Assembly (NCBI GenBank): GCA_963169105.1
Contig: OY720636.1
Span: forward strand, 146,157,941 to 146,221,940
Reading direction: 5' to 3'
Source: Ceriagrion tenellum
Taxonomy: Eukaryota > Arthropoda > Insecta > Odonata > Coenagrionidae
Length of the DNA stretch: 64,000 nt
The notes under the pieces are model-generated. The model had not been told where the DNA came from and searched no databases. It was given only the letters and a program-made list of their open reading frames with translations. The position numbers and the translations under genes are program-made. This document shows positions 1 to 9,800 of the stretch, in pieces (the first letter of the stretch is position 1; every line of letters begins with the position of its first letter).

Positions 1-659
1 CGACAGGAAAAGCCTATCAGATATATATCAGAGATACATTGTGATACTTATAAGAATTATTAATTTACCACTGAGCCTTTATTTGAATGAGCAAATTATC
101 ACAAAACAAATAGGATCTCGCATTTTATTACGCGTCTCAGTGAAAGCTATAGCACAAAGCAATTTGTAAAGAGAGGCTCACATTAAGACCCATTAACACG
201 ATGCTTAGGTGAGAACTGAATTTTGTACTGAGCCAACATTGAGACCGAATCGTATTCAGAGCCTCGTTGCATGTTTTTATACCATGCTGATTTCAGAGCG
301 CAAAGGAGTTGTCCAGGAATTCGCTACCCAATGTAAATAAATTGGACCATATTGTTTTGGCATAGTTACTGTGTTGTTTTGGAAATACTCTACATTACAT
401 CTACAGAAAAGAACCTCTACTTTTCTTAAGAAAATAATTCATAGACTATGGTTCATTCAGCACTGCCGAAGATTTTTTAGTTAGAATGGTCGTTGGATCA
501 AAAAAATGAATGGATAATAACCATTAAACTTATTTCTCTTTTCAGTTCTGATAATCGATTTGATTCCGTAATCAGACGAGATCACGTCCATTTGCACGGC
601 ACAGTTGTAAGCATGCTGCGTTGAGTTCGATTTTCAGAACTGAAATAAGCCTTTAGACT
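1..659. other. AT-rich noncoding stretch, nothing recognised
   Basis: No convincing reading frame, RNA gene or repeat structure was seen here. A pyrimidine tract ending in CAG lies near 545, but it is not followed by an open, recognisable exon. Confidence 0.5.
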
Positions 660-1340
660 GGTAGTAAAATGGCTTTTAGACCGCTAGTGTATGTGGAAGA
701 GTGGGTGGAAGTGGAAGGGGGAAGAGGAGAGAATGATTCCCTCTCGGGTTTTACTGCTTGGGAGCGAGCTGCTACCTTATTTCGAGAGCATGCCCCGCAG
801 GGGTCGAGAGTTTACACAGACGTTGGCGCATTTATCTGCAACATGGGGTCGGGGGGGTAGGGGGGGAGAGGGATGAGAGAAATAGGGCGAAGCGCTTTCC
901 CTCCCCCCCCCCTGACGTTACAAGGCGAGGAAGAAGTTTGCGTGGAGCGAAGGAGAGGGGGGTTCTCCTACATACGTATGTGTGAGTGAGCGTGTGTGGG
1001 TTGGTTGGCGAAGGAGATGCTTGCGAAATGAGAGCGGCGCAGGCGGGCGGAGGGCGAGTTTGAAGGAGCGGTGATAGGAGTTCAGGGAGCGAAGACTCCA
1101 CCTTCCCACCTATCTACTTAATATTAACTTTGCCGTTCCTTAAAATAATTAGACCATCCATCCCTTTATTAACCAAGAGTTTGCGCGGACCTAATTCCTT
1201 CTCAAAGACCTAGGAGGCGGATGGGAGCGGGGGGGGCGGGGTTTCCAGAAGTTGGAAGTGGGAGTCAACGCCGGGTGAGGAGCGACATAACGGTCTTCCT
1301 GCCTCGAAGGATTTCGCACGGAGGCGCGTGGTTTAAAAGT
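660..1340. other. GC-rich, purine-biased island
   Basis: This segment is far richer in G and CpG than its surroundings, with long G/GA runs on the plus strand (for example around 848-870 and 1228-1240). Short open frames exist in several phases on both strands, as expected where stop codons are scarce, and none resembles a known protein. Similar islands recur in the window (2560-3365, 11380-11790, 22190-22480, 24640-25000, 34500-34700, 39350-39660, 51090-51640). They could be regulatory or G-quadruplex-forming DNA, or GC-rich repeat remnants. The sequence alone does not decide. Confidence 0.45.
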
Positions 1341-1834
1341 CGCAACCGTCGGACAACTTTAGATTGAATGAACTGCAAAACTTTTTCTCACCCAGAGCTC
1401 CGCACGAAGCGATTCTCTAGCAATCTTCTCCGAGGTCGGCGTTTTTTTAAGAATGTTTACGGAGAGAGACTATTGCCGTTGTCCGAGCACTTGCATGAAT
1501 CGCACACGATCGATGCGATGATTGCTCCAAATGCTCCATTGAATCTCATTAGAACCGGCAAGAGTTGAAGTAAACCGTGAATAGAGGGGTGTTATTCAGC
1601 TTTGTGCATTTTTGTGCAAATGAATAATGTATTCGATGCTCTCGGCTTTATCAACTTGAAAATCCCTACTTACGGTAGTAAAATACATAGTATATTTCCA
1701 CCAGGACTTGCTTTGGCACTAGTTTCGATGCATCGGCATCATTTTCAGGTAAAAGTTTTTACGTTTTTCAGCTCAATTGTGTATTTTGTATCGATCTTCA
1801 TACATAGGTATACATACAATCAAACCTGACATTG
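1341..1834. other. Unassigned sequence
   Basis: Short frames at 1368-1568 and 1602-1829 are not recognisable. The second lies just upstream of a retroelement-like tail near 1840, so it may be decayed element sequence. Confidence 0.3.
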
Positions 1835-1890
1835 GAATTTACACCTGATGATGACGTCAATGCGTCGAAACTAGTTGTATCTGAATAAGT
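1835..1890 (+). mobile_element. Possible Penelope-like 3' end remnant
   Basis: The string CCTGATGATGACGTC followed by GCGTCGAAACTAGTTG has the 'tgatgatg...cgaaac' style common at the 3' ends of Penelope-like elements in arthropods. A related pattern occurs near 41310-41350 in this window. No GIY-YIG or RT domain is visible upstream, so this is a weak call from the terminal signature only. Confidence 0.25.
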
Positions 1891-1943
1891 TATGGTAAAA
1901 ATATGATTAAAATTTTTTTACAACAAATAAAATAATATTCAAC

Positions 1944-2363
1944 GTGACTGACCGTGGCGAGCAATTCCCAGCTTTTAGAAGGATTAGTCTGGGAGCATCG
2001 AGAGAATCGGGAGGCCGACGATAACCATAAGATTGAGAGAGAAATTCAGAGGTGTGTTTCAGTGTGACATGAAATACCATTTTGATGCCACACTTCATCT
2101 CTCGATCCAATTGAAGCGATGAAATAAGATAAATATTACGTTGCCCAACAAATAGGTCAAAGACTTCATTCTTTCCTCGCACAATACGTGACCAAAATAA
2201 AAACTGAGCTCCAATGAGAATGCTCCCAATATGCACTTCACCATATCACCTCCCTAAAACAATTTCCCTTTTATCTTTTCACAACTGTTGTCGTTACACC
2301 GACTGCCAAACGCCCAAGTGGAAGAATATGCCCAGTTAGTAAGTACATGTAAATGTAGAAGGA
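1944..2363 (+). mobile_element. CR1/Jockey-like LINE 3' end (family A, copy 1)
   Basis: This is a degraded copy of a non-LTR retrotransposon 3' end repeated at least eight times in the window. The plus strand holds decayed remains of the region after the RT domain (LEGL...ENREADD), then the family's noncoding tail. The tail has a diverged Cys-box-like CCCTGC...CGCCCAAG segment and ends in a TGTAAATGTAG motif near 2348-2358. Frameshifts and stops are many, so the copy is dead. It is assigned by similarity to the better copy at 18495-19147. Only the 3' end is present, as expected from 5' truncation during target-primed reverse transcription. Confidence 0.7.
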
Positions 2364-2559
2364 AAAAATCAACATCTACGGCTGAAAGAAATAAGTATGT
2401 GATCTAATTATACGAGCCAGATATTTTCCTGCATAATTTTATGAGAACTGTTACCTGCACTGTTACGTGGACTTGGATACAGATGAGGACTGAATTTATA
2501 CATTTTTCTGATTCGGTCTTCCAAATCAATCTTCGGTTAAAAATGCAAGAAGCGCGCTC

Positions 2560-3365
2560 CGCGAGATCAACGGCACTTCAAGGCGCCGTTTACAACCGCA
2601 TCTAATGCTGCCGATTCCAGGAAACCACCGGAAAACCCCGGATCATTTCGCTCTGAAAAGATTCCGCACACTCCGAGCGGCTGCGAGATACAAACGCACA
2701 ACCGTATTGGATGGCTCCTCCGCGCAGCCTCCGCATGCAGCTCCTCGGGCACGCCCACTTTTGGGGGACCTAGAATGGTGGGATAACAACAGCACGACTT
2801 CACATCAGTGTTCACCGGCGGAACATGCCTTTTTTGCAGCCGGAGGGAGACCCGCGAGACGAGAGGGCGCGATAGCGCGCCGGGACGATTTTTAGACGGT
2901 GGATGGGGAAGGGGGGGACTTGGAGTGCGAGAAGGGGTGGGAGTATGGAAGGCAAATTCAACCACCCTCGTGTGGTTGCCCCTTCGGGTAATTTCGAACA
3001 TTCTCAAGGATCAAGGTGGTAGATGTGCATGTTATACTGGCGAGGAAGGGATTCGGTCTTTGAAATGAGGTCAGAGGGGTGAATATACTGCGTTGGATTG
3101 TGGGGGCGGAGGGTGAACGTGAGGGGGAATGGGAGAGATAACGGAGGCTTGTTGCGCTTACGACAGCACCTCGGAGTGTGTTTTTTAGGAGGGCTGTTTC
3201 GTCGTGGGGGAGGTTTGAGAACTCCGAGGCATTATTCCTCCACCATAATCAGGAGGTGGGAAGCGGCTGGGTCTCGCCTGAGGGCGATGATACGACGAGA
3301 GAGAAATATGCGAGTTCTAGGGCTTTGTGTGCGAGGGAGAGAGAGAGCGTGCATTCAATCACCTA
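2560..3365. other. GC-rich island
   Basis: CpG and G-run content rises sharply. A 146-codon minus-strand frame (3007-2567) overlaps plus-strand frames of 96, 86 and 90 codons. All are low in complexity (Pro/Arg/Ser- or Gly/Arg-rich) and typical of stop-poor GC-rich DNA. No protein family is recognised. Confidence 0.4.
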
Positions 3366-3491
3366 AGTAATCTACCAGTTCAATTTGCGTTTTTTTGAAG
3401 GTCAGAACAGCTTCTCGCGATATCCTGCACTTTCAGGGCCCTTCCGAATTTCTTTTTTCAACTCAGCTTGCAATCTACGATTCGTCACTCT

Positions 3492-3513
3492 ATCCATCTA
3501 CATCTACATACAC
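3492..3513 (-). repeat. Short TGTAGA-type tail repeat
   Basis: On the minus strand this reads as tandem ATGTAG units. The same motif ends the family A LINE tails elsewhere (for example 19131-19147 and, in reverse, 48363-48380). It lies directly 3' of the atpA-like fragment in the same orientation, which raises a retrotransposition-tail explanation for that fragment. Confidence 0.45.
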
Positions 3514-3522
3514 AGTGATTTT

Positions 3523-3810
3523 TTAATTTTCGTTTACCTCATCATTTATCTTCTTCTGACTGATAATAGTATCAATCGCAATAGTAGTTTTACCAATTTG
3601 TCTATCGCCAATAATTAATTCACGTTACCCTCTACCTATAGGAATTAGCAAATCTATAATTTGAATTCCTGTTTGTAGAGGCTCATGTACAGACTTACGA
3701 TCAATAATGCCTGGTGCTTTAGATTCTATATTCATATTGTTTTTGGCTCTAGTTTCTCCGCCATCGTCTATAGGATGGCCCAGCGCATTTACAACTCTCC
3801 CTAATAATTC
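3523..3810 (-). pseudogene. atpA: Bacterial-type ATP synthase F1 alpha subunit fragment (decayed)
   Basis: Read on the minus strand from 3810, about 95 codons stay in one frame and match the nucleotide-binding domain of the F1 ATP synthase alpha subunit. In order come ELLGRVVNALG, the KAPGII-RKSVHEP-QTG block, PIGRG, RELIIGDRQ and the Walker A region GDRQIGKTT (family GDRQTGKT, so T to I), then AIDTII-QK-IND. One in-frame TAA at 3625-3627 replaces the Gln after PIGRG, as a single CAA to TAA change would, and the frame ends at TAA 3523-3525. The RKSVHEP version is the bacterial/organellar form. Metazoan nuclear ATP5F1A instead has VSVREP-like residues at this place (from family knowledge). Only about a fifth of the gene is present, with no start or end. 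It lies between LINE pieces in the same orientation. Origin from an AT-rich alphaproteobacterium such as a Rickettsiales symbiont is inference. Confidence 0.85.
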
Positions 3811-3851
3811 ATGCCTTCTTTATAATTTATGCCATTCCTTCTCTTAAGGTA

Positions 3852-4555
3852 CCTACATTTCGATGAGCAATGTGAAATGTATACCCCGCAAGCCGCCGCA
3901 TGGGCAGGTAGCAGGGGGTGTTAAGTCATCAGCCGTATAAAGGATTAAGTGTTATGGAGATGAAATGATGACAAGTATTATAGGAGTGTATTTAGTGGAG
4001 CTCAGTTTTTATTTTGGTCGCTTATTGTTCGCGGAAAGAACGAGAATTTGTTCGGCAGTGCATCTCTCTTATTTTATCGCATCTGTCAGACGTAGAGATG
4101 TAGTGATGAGTCATGATAATATTCTCTATGCCGCTCTGAAAAATATCAGTTCTAAATTTCTCAAGCAACCAAAGTCTAGCGTGTAGCTTCCGAGTCTCTA
4201 GGGGCTCCCACCTTAATACCTCTAAAAGTTGTGAGACACTCTATATACGCTCGTAGCAGTTTTTAACGAAGCACGCTGCTTTTCTTTGTAATTTATTCAT
4301 GTCTTTGGTTAAATCTATTTTACCAGGGTCCCAAATGCTCGCGGCGTATTCGAGACGTGGCCTCGTCGAGCGTGGCCTCGTAGAAGCGAAGTAGTATCTC
4401 TTTTTGACTTTTTCATCCGAGGACCTTCCTATTATACGCTTAATAAAACCTAGTTCCTGTAACACTGTGCCACATATGTTCTGTATGTGAAATCCCCATG
4501 ATATATCACATTTTAAGGTAATTCCAAGATATCCATAAACCCTATCCTCTTTCAT
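3852..4555 (-). mobile_element. CR1/Jockey-like LINE 3' end (family A, copy 2) with RT C-terminal domain
   Basis: The minus strand from 4555 encodes the end of a reverse transcriptase: YLGITL, ISWGFHIQNICG, LGFIKRIIGRSSDEKV, then RLEYAASIWDPG and a KLQRKAACFV segment, stopping at 4241. After the stop the family continues in decayed form (LLEVLRWEPLETRKLHARL) to the noncoding tail with GCCGCATGGGC near 3896-3907. A small internal duplication gives TRPRSTRPR where other copies read VRPHLEYA (near 4355-4382). The copy is 5'-truncated and dead. A 20-bp ACATTTCGATGAGCAATGTG string at 3854-3873 recurs at 4741-4760 inside the RTE fragment, so this end may include a second element's piece. Confidence 0.8.
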
Positions 4556-4589
4556 CTCCTCCCACGCTTGCCCAAAATCCTTCCCTCTA

Positions 4590-4775
4590 TTAGAGTCTTG
4601 AGCAATCCTTCCCTCCTATGACTTCCTCAGACCACTCACCCTGTCCACCCCAGATTCCATCCAGAATTTTCCTTTCCTCGCCCACTCCCAAATTTGTCTT
4701 CCTATCCGCCCACCGTACCTTCTTTATTCTTCTCCATACCAACATTTCGATGAGCAATGTGGAAAGGATACACAC
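4590..4775 (-). mobile_element. RTE-like LINE fragment (RT C-terminal region)
   Basis: A 61-codon minus-strand frame reads VWRRIKKVRWADRKTN then VGEERKILDGI. This matches the pattern downstream of the RT domain in arthropod RTE-type elements (WRRM-KI-WTD--TNEEVLRRVGEERKIL...). The consensus-like part is short and the frame ends early, so this is a degraded fragment. It is the same class as the better preserved insertion at 41785-42356. Confidence 0.6.
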
Positions 4776-4803
4776 GTTACTCCTATCAAAGTGCGTGACA
4801 TAG

Positions 4804-7800
4804 TTGAATAATTAATAACTTTTAATTTTGCACACTTTTTTATTCTTTCAAACATGAGTAGGTGATTTTTTGTTGCTGAAAACTTTTACTCTGTAACATC
4901 CCGACTGGCTGTTCACATTAAAAGAGGGTGGAAAATTAAAATAATATTTATTCCTCAAATATGTCACGATTCCGCAATGTTACCTCGCTAACCACCACTA
5001 TAATTAAAAATGAGAAACTCTTGCGAAGAAAAAAACGGAGTTCTTCCTATTAAACTAAGATTGACAACTAAATATTTTCTCTGAAAGTTCCCGGTTACTG
5101 TCAAATGCTATTTCACATTTCGAAAGTGACCGCTCTCTACTACTCTCGACGAACTTGATTTCTTGAAAACTTCTGTTTTTAAAAGTATTTTAAATGGCTT
5201 GTTCAGAGTTTTTCTCTCTTAAGGTCATGACTTTGAGAGAGGGTATAGCTCGCGATCTAAAGACAGAAGCTATTGGAATCCATGAAGATTCAAGGCTACG
5301 ATACCTCAACTCTAGCTATCTGAAGAAAGAATCTTGAAAACATCTAGTTTACTCATTCGCATGCCATTTTAAAGAGACTTCATCGACTTCTCTCAACAAT
5401 TTCCACTAATCCATCTGATGATAAGCGCAGAAAGTTTTAGAATTTCTTCTAGAACCAATTATGTTATGAAAAATGCATGTTAAATCACAAAAATAAAAAT
5501 TGGACTGTATTGAATAGGAATATAGACCCGAAAGACAATCTTTCCTTTCACATTATATTCTGTCATGTTGAAATAGATAATATGAATCGATCAGCGCATT
5601 GGCAATAGCTTAATGTAGATAGAGCTGCATCGAGGTAATTCTATGCATTTTGCCCCAGCGAATTTATTCCGTGAAGAATTGAGGCGACAGAGTAGACTTT
5701 CATTAACATCTCCGTTGACCAAATAAGTATTTACTCGAATGTTTCAGAGTGGAAATGGCATTAAAAAAATTGGGTCCAAAAAAATTAGGTTACGTAAATA
5801 TATGAGTTTTCCTCATAGCAGGATTAACCTTGGTCACTTTTTATGAATAAATAAAGCTGCTCTGTATCTGTCATTCTGAAAGTAACAAAAGAGTTTGCAA
5901 ATTTTCAGAGAAAAATTCATTCAACTCGATTGGAATTTCAACTCTGTGGAAATTCAAGATTCCTCGAATGTTCACAGAGTGTTTTACCAATTTTAGCAAC
6001 CCTGTGATCCTCTTCCCATGTTAACACCTGCAGATCTAGACTGAAGAAGTAGATTTCTGAACAGACTGGTTTAAAATGTCATATTTTCCGTGTACGATAT
6101 GGGACTTGCTAGTGACTTGAACTAATGCATAATTTTTGTATCCTCAATTTCTGCATGGTACAAACACCAGGCTGTGCTAATTTGCGGCGTTACCCTTGTA
6201 TGACTGTGCATTTGTGACGATGTAAAAATATTAATAAAGTAGCAAACGTAGAGTGTAGTGGAATGCAATTGTAGTCACGATAACTTAAGTAGTGCGCGGT
6301 GTAATGCATGCTGGAGAGAACTCACTCGCTGCCACGCACGCTTAAAGTGCCCTATAGGGTCATTTGTAGCTGTAGATAAATCACGGCTCGAAATAATAAT
6401 TTTTACCAAATTTTTATCGCGTTATTGTGTCTCCTAAGCAAGTTTAGCCTCCTTTGAAATACAGTAAGAAAAACGATGAAAGATCGGCGTAGGTATAGGT
6501 AGGAACCATCAGAGTTTTAGAATTACAGGTGCATAGCGATAACTAAATGTGTTGAAAGAGGACTCGATCCCTATGCAATTACTGAATCTATGAGGATGGG
6601 CAGTTGTGAAATTTGTGCTTTAGCTATGAAGAAGCAGAGAGTAGTTACAGAGTATTATTCGAGTTTTGTAGGTGAAAAACCCATATGGCAAGAGATATAG
6701 TACCGTGCTGGTACTGAGTACATTGAGATGGATACAAGTAATTAAGCTAAATAAAATTACAAAAATGTTGGGTGAATACGAAGAAAAATACTTCCTAAAA
6801 TATCAAATAATATTTTAGTAATTAGTAAAGTTTCTCTGGCATAGGAGGAGATTCTACAGAAATCACTCTTCAGTAAAGAGAATTGTATTAAAGTGTAAAA
6901 CATAATCACTGAGAGACATGTACTATAATTGAAATGGGCCCAATAGGAAAAACTATTGCATAACTTTAGCGCATTGCATAACATAGCTCAAAGGAGTAGG
7001 CAATTGACGCCATAAAGTACTCCGCATTATGGAAGAGTGTCAGAAAATGACGCAAATGGGGAATGAAGGATGAACGTGTTACAACCGCAAATTTATCAAA
7101 CAAAAATTGAAGTTTTAAGCTTAACTGCCAGGGTCACGTGATAAAGGCATGGGAACATCGGAAATCTTCACAAGGAAACTCCTCTGCAGCTAGTTATATT
7201 AAGTAGGCAAGTTGGAAATGCTGGGCGGAAAATCGTGGTTGGATTACACCACCCGTGTACCAGAAGGAATAGACTATTGCTTAACTAGGGAGGGAAGTAG
7301 GGAGTTATAATGGTCACAGAGCCCTACTTCTTCCACAGTTACGCATAAGATTTTTTGCCATATCTGATTGGTAAGTTCATAAAAACATTACTCGCAAATG
7401 ACCATTATGTATCGTAATTCACTCTGTTAATACATAAAAAAATGTGGAAACAAAATACGATTATGATTCTGACATATACGGGATTAATTTTTTTTCAATA
7501 AAGCTTTATTAGCTATATCAATACTTGTGACCAATCGTGACTTAAGAATATTAGTAACCCAATTAAATTGAATGAATGGTTTCTCTGGTAACAAATTATC
7601 TGAAATATTTCAAGCCTAAATATCAGCCTTTTCCATACCTCATCGCTATCACTTGAATCTTCTGATGAACTCATGTTTAGAACTAGTTCACTTTAGTGAT
7701 ACTTCTAATTTGGCATTTCAAAGAAAAATCCCGATATGGTAACACTTTTAAAATGCATATAAGTCGTTCCTAGGATAACCAAACGCGATGTAACGTCAAT

Positions 7801-7832
7801 AACACAGGGAGCAATAGCGCAAATTTCTTCCC
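4804..7832. other. AT-rich noncoding stretch
   Basis: No coding frame with recognisable motifs, no tRNA and no clear terminal repeats were seen. The longest frame (75 codons, minus, 6757-6984) is compositionally ordinary and unrecognised. Confidence 0.5.
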
Positions 7833-8294
7833 TCAAAACGCGGCAGAAAAACGAATCTTCCGTTCAGGGGTGGCAAAAATCATAATACACTTTTGCCTAT
7901 AGAAAGATGAAAAATGTAGCATAAAGGAGTGTAGCTCAGTTAGGTACGAATGAAAAAGTAAATTAGGAACAGTGAAAGAAACTAGATGGAAAAAACTGAT
8001 CCACAAGAGTGCAATACGATGTGCAGTCGCTGGCTTGACATCCATCCGCGATAAATGGGAAAACGCACGGGCGGTGAGCATTTTGACGAGAGATTGCTGT
8101 GAGAGCTGCAGTTCACAACTGTGAAATGAAAAAGGGAGCGTGAAGGCCTCCACCATCTCTCCATCAGCACGATGAACGCTGCATTTGAGTGGATTATTTA
8201 CAAAATGAGAAAACAAGAATGCTCGGGCGTTTTTCGGAATGGGAGCTAATATTAACGAACGCGGGGCCGGTTTTCGCGATTTAACCGCATTCAT
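7833..8294 (-). CDS. Unrecognised 153-codon open frame, possibly not a gene
   Basis: The frame starts with ATG at 8294 and runs without a stop to 7833. The predicted product is basic at its N-terminus (MNAVKSRKPAPRS) and has a hydrophobic, Phe/Ser/His-rich C-terminal half near residues 95-135. No domain is recognised. The flanking sequence has slightly raised CpG content. A second frame overlaps it in another phase (7982-8170). A chance frame is the simplest explanation. An exon or lineage-specific gene cannot be excluded. Confidence 0.15.
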   Translation of the reverse strand: MNAVKSRKPAPRSLILAPIPKNARAFLFSHFVNNPLKCSVHRADGEMVEAFTLPFSFHSCELQLSQQSLVKMLTARAFSHLSRMDVKPATAHRIALLWISFFHLVSFTVPNLLFHSYLTELHSFMLHFSSFYRQKCIMIFATPERKIRFSAAF

Positions 8295-8762
8295 TTATCA
8301 TGAAAATGCAATCACCAAGACGTTTGATTGCAAACGCGAAATTAAATCCATGTTATGAGTGAGCCCACGAGGGATTACGGCATCAGTAAACCGCAGCGTC
8401 CAAAGCTATAGCATTCGGAGGTAATTCCTCACAAAGGGCATCCAAACCGACGCCATTACCATTCCGGTGCCGGAATGAGAAATTTACGGTATAGCCTACT
8501 TGATTGTTCCAATCAATCATTAAAACAAATTTTTTCTTCATTGTCTCTAAATAAACAGATATTAATCAAGCTATTCTTCCATACCACCTCCAGATATAAC
8601 CAGAGGAAAAATAAGTGAGTTGGGGTTCTTGAATTTCCACCATTTGGGGGAAAAGTTAAGGAAGTTATATCCTTTGAGGTTTCGTAGAAAACAGAAATCA
8701 CCCTGCATTTATTCTAAGTTGAAGAAAAATTATATCTGTATAACTTAATTGTGTCAAAACGG
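8295..8762. other. Unassigned sequence
   Basis: No feature was recognised between the open frame and the miniature element that starts at 8766. Confidence 0.4.
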
Positions 8763-8765
8763 TTA

Positions 8766-9066
8766 GGGGCTGTCCATAATCCACGCAGACGCCAAACGGG
8801 ATGGGAGTGGGTACAAGGGTGACAGATTATTGACAGATTATCATAGCTATAAAAGTAGTTTTTCTTTTAACCACCCTTCCCTTAAATCAGTTTTGAATTA
8901 CAGAAAGTCCATGACAATCAATCAATAACCGTTTCACAGCTTTTTCTGCAGAAAAAGATAAGTCTACGTGGACAACAGGGGACGACGTGGGGTAGGGGGG
9001 TCTAAATGAAGTCTACGAGTGTCCGCGTTGGGGGGTGGTTTGTCTACATGGATTATGGACAGCCCC
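8766..9066. mobile_element. PIF/Harbinger-like miniature element (MITE), 301 bp
   Basis: The left end GGGGCTGTCCATAATCCA is repeated exactly, inverted, at the right end (9049-9066). With the next bases the terminal repeats match at about 23 of 25 positions. TTA flanks the element on both sides (8763-8765 and 9067-9069), a 3-bp target duplication of the TWA type used by PIF/Harbinger elements. There is no coding capacity. Terminal repeats, length and duplication together make a non-autonomous DNA transposon very likely. The superfamily is inferred from the TTA duplication. Confidence 0.88.
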
Positions 9067-9069
9067 TTA

Positions 9070-9690
9070 CCAACTCAGACTAGGGCAATAAAATAGCATT
9101 CTCAGAAAGGGAGACAGACGCAACCTTTTGATTTGTTATTACAATGGTCCAAGTGTTTATGCATTCATGTACAAACAACCTTTACATAAGGTGTCGGTTT
9201 TAAAAATTATTATTGCTATTAAAATGTTTCATTGAGTTTCCTCTGTTTGTCTGGGTCAAGTGATATCGGAACGTAACCTCCTTTCCAATGACGCGGAGCG
9301 ATGAAATTTTGTCCAAATACCCATTTCTAGAGCCAACGTAACAAAATATGAAAACACCGACCCTAATTAATTGACGACGCGTTTACGTTCGAGTGACGAA
9401 CCTTCAGCACGGCGCTTTTCTACTCCATAATGTTGCCGTTCTCCTCGTTTGTGGTGTTGTGACCTGGATATTGATGATCGAGTTTCCCTCTCTTCAAGAT
9501 GGAAACAGTTGGATTTCCTCCTTTCTTAAATATGCATTCGGTGGATTTCTCTTTGTATATGTCTATTGTGTTATTTGGTAGAGCTCAGAATAGCCAAAGA
9601 GAAACAGTCTCGGAAGTGTGACCTCTCACTTTCGTTGACGTCAATCGTCACCTGGACGAAAACACCTGTCTTAGGTTTACTGTATAATCG
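9070..9690. other. Unassigned sequence with short open frames
   Basis: A frame at 9393-9581 (from GTG) would encode a hydrophobic peptide, and a second at 9566-9754 overlaps it. Neither is recognised. A CRE-like TGACGTCA site lies near 9638. Confidence 0.3.
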
Positions 9691-9714
9691 CAGGAGAGAT
9701 GGTCAGTGGTCAGT

Positions 9715-9800
9715 TAGGCCCAAGCGGGTCACTTGGACCCTTTTAAGTCAGTAGGGCTCTGTCGGGCCAAGCGGGTCATTTTGATCCGTGGTTATAATTC
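9715..9800. repeat. Pair of GGGTCA...TGACCC-like imperfect palindromes
   Basis: Two similar units, AGCGGGTCACTTGGACCC (around 9724-9741) and AGCGGGTCATTTTGATCCG (around 9769-9788), are each near-palindromic and preceded by GGC/GCC-AAGC. They may be terminal or subterminal repeats of a DNA transposon. Nothing coding in the flanks confirms a family. Confidence 0.35.

Noticed and set aside
832..1109. Minus-strand 89- and 63-codon frames
   Set aside because: They lie in GC-rich DNA with few stops, are low complexity, and overlap other frames with no preferred phase.
2567..3007. 146-codon minus-strand frame
   Set aside because: Pro/Arg/Ser-rich low complexity in a GC island, overlapped by several plus frames, with no known motif.
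3523..3810. Mitochondrial insertion (NUMT) as the source of the atpA-like fragment
   Set aside because: Animal mitochondrial genomes do not encode atpA, and the RKSVHEP form differs from the metazoan nuclear gene. Contaminating DNA from a symbiont remains possible but would not explain the internal stop and adjoining LINE.
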